NCBI GenBank assembly: GCA_036346255.1
Contig: CM070633.1
Coordinates: 41,555,692-41,619,691 of the forward strand
From: Ampelocalamus luodianensis
Taxonomy: Eukaryota; Streptophyta; Magnoliopsida; Poales; Poaceae
Length of the DNA stretch: 64,000 nt
Direction of reading: 5' to 3'
Part shown: positions 60,309 to 64,000 of the stretch, piece after piece
Position numbering within the stretch: position 1 is the first letter of the stretch
How the letters are laid out: each line of letters starts with the position of its first letter
Translations under genes and position numbers: made by a program
The notes under the pieces: generated by a model
The model's database searches: none
What the model saw: only the letters and a program-made list of their open reading frames with translations
What the model was told of the DNA's origin: nothing

Positions 60309-63300
60309 TGATTCGACCACCCTTGCTGGACTTGTGCGCTTCGTAGCCCTTCTCCAAGTACTTCCAGGTCCTCTCCATGGTTCCTAATCATAATTAAATC
60401 ATTAGGTAGCATTCGATTCTCAAATGAACAAAAGGAAGTACTTAGGAACGAGCTCACCTGTAAATTCAATTGTCGGGCGCGAGCTCTAGTGATTGGTCCT
60501 TGAATGTCAAGTGGAGGATTGTTGTGTGTATCCGAAGAAGTGATGTCCTCATCATCCTCCCCTCTTGAAGCGGAGTTGTCCTCAACTCACCTCATCTTCT
60601 TCTCCCAAGTATGGCTTCAAATCTGAAATGTTAAAGGTGGGACTAACCCCAAACTCGAAGGCAACTCAAGTTTATATGCATTATCATTTATCTTCGAACT
60701 ATTTTAAAAGGACCAGCAGACTCTAGGCATCAATTTTGACTTTGGAACTCAGAAATCTATCCTTTCTCAAGTGCAACTAAACAAAATCACCCAGTTCAAG
60801 TTTAACTTCCTTTCTACCTTTACTACCAATAATCCTATATTTTCATTCATCTTTTCAATGTTTGCCTTAGTAGTCTCATGCATTTTGACAATAAAATCAG
60901 CACGCTCCTTAGCATCATTATGAACTCTCTCACTAGTAGGCAAAGGTAAAATATCAAGAGGGCACGTGGATTGAATCCATATACTACCCGAAAAGGACTT
61001 ACCTTGGTGGTGGAGTGTTCGCTCGATTATATGCGAACTCAACATGCGGCAAACACTCTTCCCACACTTCAAATTATTCACAAAACAGCTCTCGGCATGG
61101 TAGACAATGTGCGGTTCACCACCTCGGTTTGGCCATCGGTTTGTGGGTGATATGTTGTGAGAACAACAACTTTGTACCCAACTTGTTCCATAGAGTACGC
61201 CAAAAGTGACTCAAAAACTTGGCATCACGATCTGAAACAATAGTAGAAGGCATACCATGCAAGCGAACTATCTCTTTGAAAAAGAGGTCGACAATATGAA
61301 TGGCATCATCGGTTTTATGACATGGTATAAAATGAGCCATCTTAGAAAAACGATCCACAACAACAAAATGCTATCCCTCCCCTCTTAGTCTGGGCAACCT
61401 AAAACAAAGTCCATAGAAATATCGCCCACGGAATAGAAGGAACAGGAAGAGGCATATACAAACCATGTGGATTCAAGCGAGACTTAGCTTTTTGACATGT
61501 AGTGCAGCGAGCCACAAACCACTCAACATCTCGCCTCATTTTTTACCAAAAGAAGTGTGTGGCCAGAACGTCCGCCGTCTTCTTAGCACCAAAATGTCCC
61601 ATCAAACCGCCGCCATGCGCCTCCTGCAACAACAAAAGACAAACGGATCCAACTGGAATGCATAGACGGTTAGCTCTAAACAAGAACCCATCATTGATCA
61701 CGAATTTATTCCATGCTTGTCCCTCTTTACAATGCAACAACACATCCTTAAAATCAGCATCTAAAGCATATTGTCCTTTAATGGTTTGAAGACAAAAAAT
61801 GTGACAATCAAGTTGAGACAACATGGTATAGCGTCGAGACAAAGCATCAGCAATCACATTATCCTTCCCTTTCTTGTGTTTAATGACATAAGGAAAAGAT
61901 TCAATAAATTCAACCCACTTAGCATGTCTACGATTCAAATTGGTTTGACTACGAATATGCTTAAGTGATTCATGATCGAATGAATGACAAATTCTTTAGG
62001 CCATAAATAGTGTTGCCACATCTCTAAAGAACGAACAAGAGCATACAATTCTTTATCATCGTGGAATAATTAAGAGCAGGACCATTCAATTTTTCACTAA
62101 AGTAGGCAACAGTTTGCCTTCTTGCATCAAAACACCACCAATACCAATTCCGCTAGCATCACATTCCAGCTCAAAAGTCTTACAAAATCCGGAAGTTGGA
62201 GCAATGGTGAGTGTGTAAGCTTGTCCTTCAAAAGATTAAAGGACTCCTCTTGTGATGGCCCCAATGAAACACGACTCCTTCTTTGTCAACTCAATCAGCG
62301 GTGTCGCAATGGTGCTGAATTCCTTGACAAAGCGGCGATAAAACCCTGCAAGGCCAAGAAAACTCCGCACTTGGGAGACCGTTGTGGGCGTGGGCCAACT
62401 CCATATCGCCTCCACCTTGGCTCTATCAACCTCAATTCCCTGTGGAGTCACAACATAGCCAAGAAAAGAGACTCGATCCGTGCAAAGGTGCACTTCTCAA
62501 GGTTACCAAACAAGCGTGCATCTCTCAAAGCATTAAAAACAGCACGTAAGTGATTCAAATGTTCATCCATGGAGTTGCTATAAATCAAGATATGATCAAA
62601 GTAAACGACCACAAATTTGCCAATGAAAGGACGTAAAACCTCGTTCATTAATCGCATGAAAGTGCTAGGTGCATTAGTTAAACCAAAGGCATGACTAACC
62701 ACTCATACAAGCCGAACTTAGTTTTAAAAGCGGTTTTCCATTCATCGCCAAGTTTCATTCTTATTTGGTGGTATGCACTCATAAGTCAATCTTTGTGAAA
62801 ATTATAGCACCACACAACTCATCAAGCATGTCGTCTAGCACGGGAATAGGATGACGATACCTTATAATAATGTTGTTAATGGCTCTACAATCTACACACA
62901 TACGTCAAGAACCATCTTTTTGGGTAGCAAAAGAACAGAACAACACAAGGACTAAGGCTCTCACGTACATACCCACGGTCCAAAAGGTCTTGGACTTGTC
63001 GCTGAATCTCCTTAGTCTCGTCGGGATTGGTCACATGCGCGCACGGTTTGGCAAACTCGCTCCGGGATCAAGTCAATCGGTGCTCAATCCCTCGAATGGG
63101 TGGAAGTCACGGAGGTATCTCATCGGGAAAACATCTCTAAAATCCTGCAAAGGTTAGTGACGGAGCGAGGCAAAGTGCAAGGCATATTATCAAGAGAAAA
63201 TAAAGCATCTTTGCACACAAAAGCATAGCATGTATCATTAATATCATCAATTTCAGCAAGGTCTGATTTTGTGGCAAGCATAACAGAATGTTTTTCAGAT

Positions 63301-63700
63301 TTATCATGTTCCTTTGGATCATTAGCGGCACTCTCGCTCCCTATCGGCCTCTATAATCTCATTTGGGGTCAAAGCGATAAAGTAACTTTCTTTCCCTTAT
63401 GCATAAAAGTGTATTTGTTACTACTACCATGGTGCAAAGCATCATTATCAAATTCCAAAGTCGACCCAATAAAAGAGAGCATGCTTGCATGGGAACCACA
63501 TCACAATCAACATGATCGGCATAACCACCAATGGAAAAATGGACTCGGCATGTTTGTGTTACCTTAGCTTTTCGAGTCATTTAACCACGAATATGGTATG
63601 GATGTGGATGCGATGGCGTGCTCAAGCCAAGCTTCTTGACCAAATCGAACTCACCAAGTTGTTGCGACTTCCTCCATCAATGATGACACGTGCGCGCGGT
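60309..63700 (-). pseudogene. pol: Element F pol: chromovirus protease-RT-RNase H-integrase, broken
   Basis: Minus-strand order. Protease tail 63359-63700 (PMQACSLLLGR). Reverse transcriptase 62236-62900 with FGLTNAPSTFMRLMNEV, then VVYFDHILIYS where the family has YFDD, and SFLGYVVTPQGIEVD. RNase H about 61850-62200, ending NVIADALSRR. Integrase zinc region 61543-61680 (EAHGGGLMGHFGAKKT). Integrase core 61116-61358 (MDRFSKMAHFIPCHKTDD, IVSDRDAKFLSHFW). C-terminal part 60767-61081 and a tail ending PITRARARQLN (about 60470-60510). Frameshifts occur at several points. Motifs fit a CRM/Reina-type chromovirus; the exact clade is not resolved. Confidence 0.75.
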
Positions 63701-64000
63701 TCTTGATTGCAAAGAAAGTCGAAACAAATTATGGCGTTGAAGCTTATCGGGTTGTTGTACCGTGTCTTTGAGGACTCATTGCACAATGATGCTCCGTGGC
63801 GTCGTTGTGGGCGCCCACCAAGGAACAGTCGTCATGACCACCGCCATTGTCGTCGAGGCGGCAAGAACGTCATCATCCTCCTCGACATCCGAAGTCTTGA
63901 TGTAGCCTCCATCTTCCGTGGCGATGTATGCCCGTTGGATAGGACAATTCCTCGCACATGACCAAGTCCATGGCAGCGGTGGCACGAATGTCGGGGCGGC
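63701..64000 (-). pseudogene. Element F gag-pol junction (partial, cut by window end)
   Basis: The minus-strand frame reads CARNCPIQRAYIATEDGGYIKTSDVEEDDD (63790-63960), the acidic linker after the Gag zinc knuckle in this chromovirus group. The rest of gag and the 5' LTR lie beyond 64000. Confidence 0.6.

Overview
The window looks like nuclear DNA from a grass (Poaceae). One intron-containing gene for a plant-specific transcription factor of the KANADI/GARP family sits in the middle, with the GC-rich first exon usual in grasses. Almost everything else is nested LTR retrotransposons of plant-specific lineages plus pieces of CACTA, hAT and Mutator-like DNA transposons. No tRNA, rRNA, CRISPR array or bacterial-type operon is seen.

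Layout. 1-540: right end of a CACTA-like transposon. 579-15358: element A, a large non-coding LTR element of LARD type with three 2.5 kb LTRs and two 3.7 kb internal domains (LTR-int-LTR-int-LTR), the whole block flanked by one perfect 5-bp target duplication GTAGA. 15660-24833: element B on the minus strand, with two 3.5 kb LTRs around a short interior that carries only gag (TR-GAG type), target duplication GTCGG. A and B both sit in an older LTR-like sequence (about 541-578, 15364-15659, 24839-25018). 25019-26480: tandem repeat array broken by an hAT transposase fragment. 26481-36138: host segment with the KANADI gene (27769-32986, six coding exons, 452 codons). 36139-38990: antisense SIRE-like copia LTR holding a tandem-repeat block and a 0.9 kb Mutator-like element. 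39162-40779 and 53898-54799: two halves of a Tat-lineage Ty3/gypsy element D (pol 3' part, and its spliced antisense ORF), split by element C. 41822-53847: element C, a complete Tekay/Del-like Ty3/gypsy element on the minus strand with gag, pol and an extra 194-codon ORF before gag, target duplication TATTT. About 54959-59631: LTR of a related element E. 59632-64000: element F, a chromovirus on the minus strand inserted in E and cut by the window end.

How the parts relate. A has no protein and B has only gag, so both must be moved by proteins from elsewhere. B Gag is the same type as C Gag, and C-like elements are candidate helpers for B. The most unusual signals are in non-coding retrotransposon DNA: a run of seven consecutive, mutually different hairpins in every LTR of A; a ribosomal-protein-gene-like promoter module (site II plus telo-box) in the A LTR; paired palindromes with compensatory changes shared by the LTRs of B, C and E; and an array of CCGTTGGAT/ATCCAACGG palindromes in C and E that match the mitotic MSA element. 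The intact pre-gag ORF of C is the best candidate for an undescribed protein.

Caveat: copies of A, and the two LTRs of C, differ mainly by small indels clustered near CAG/CTG words. This points to consensus errors in those elements, so their frameshifts may not all be biological.
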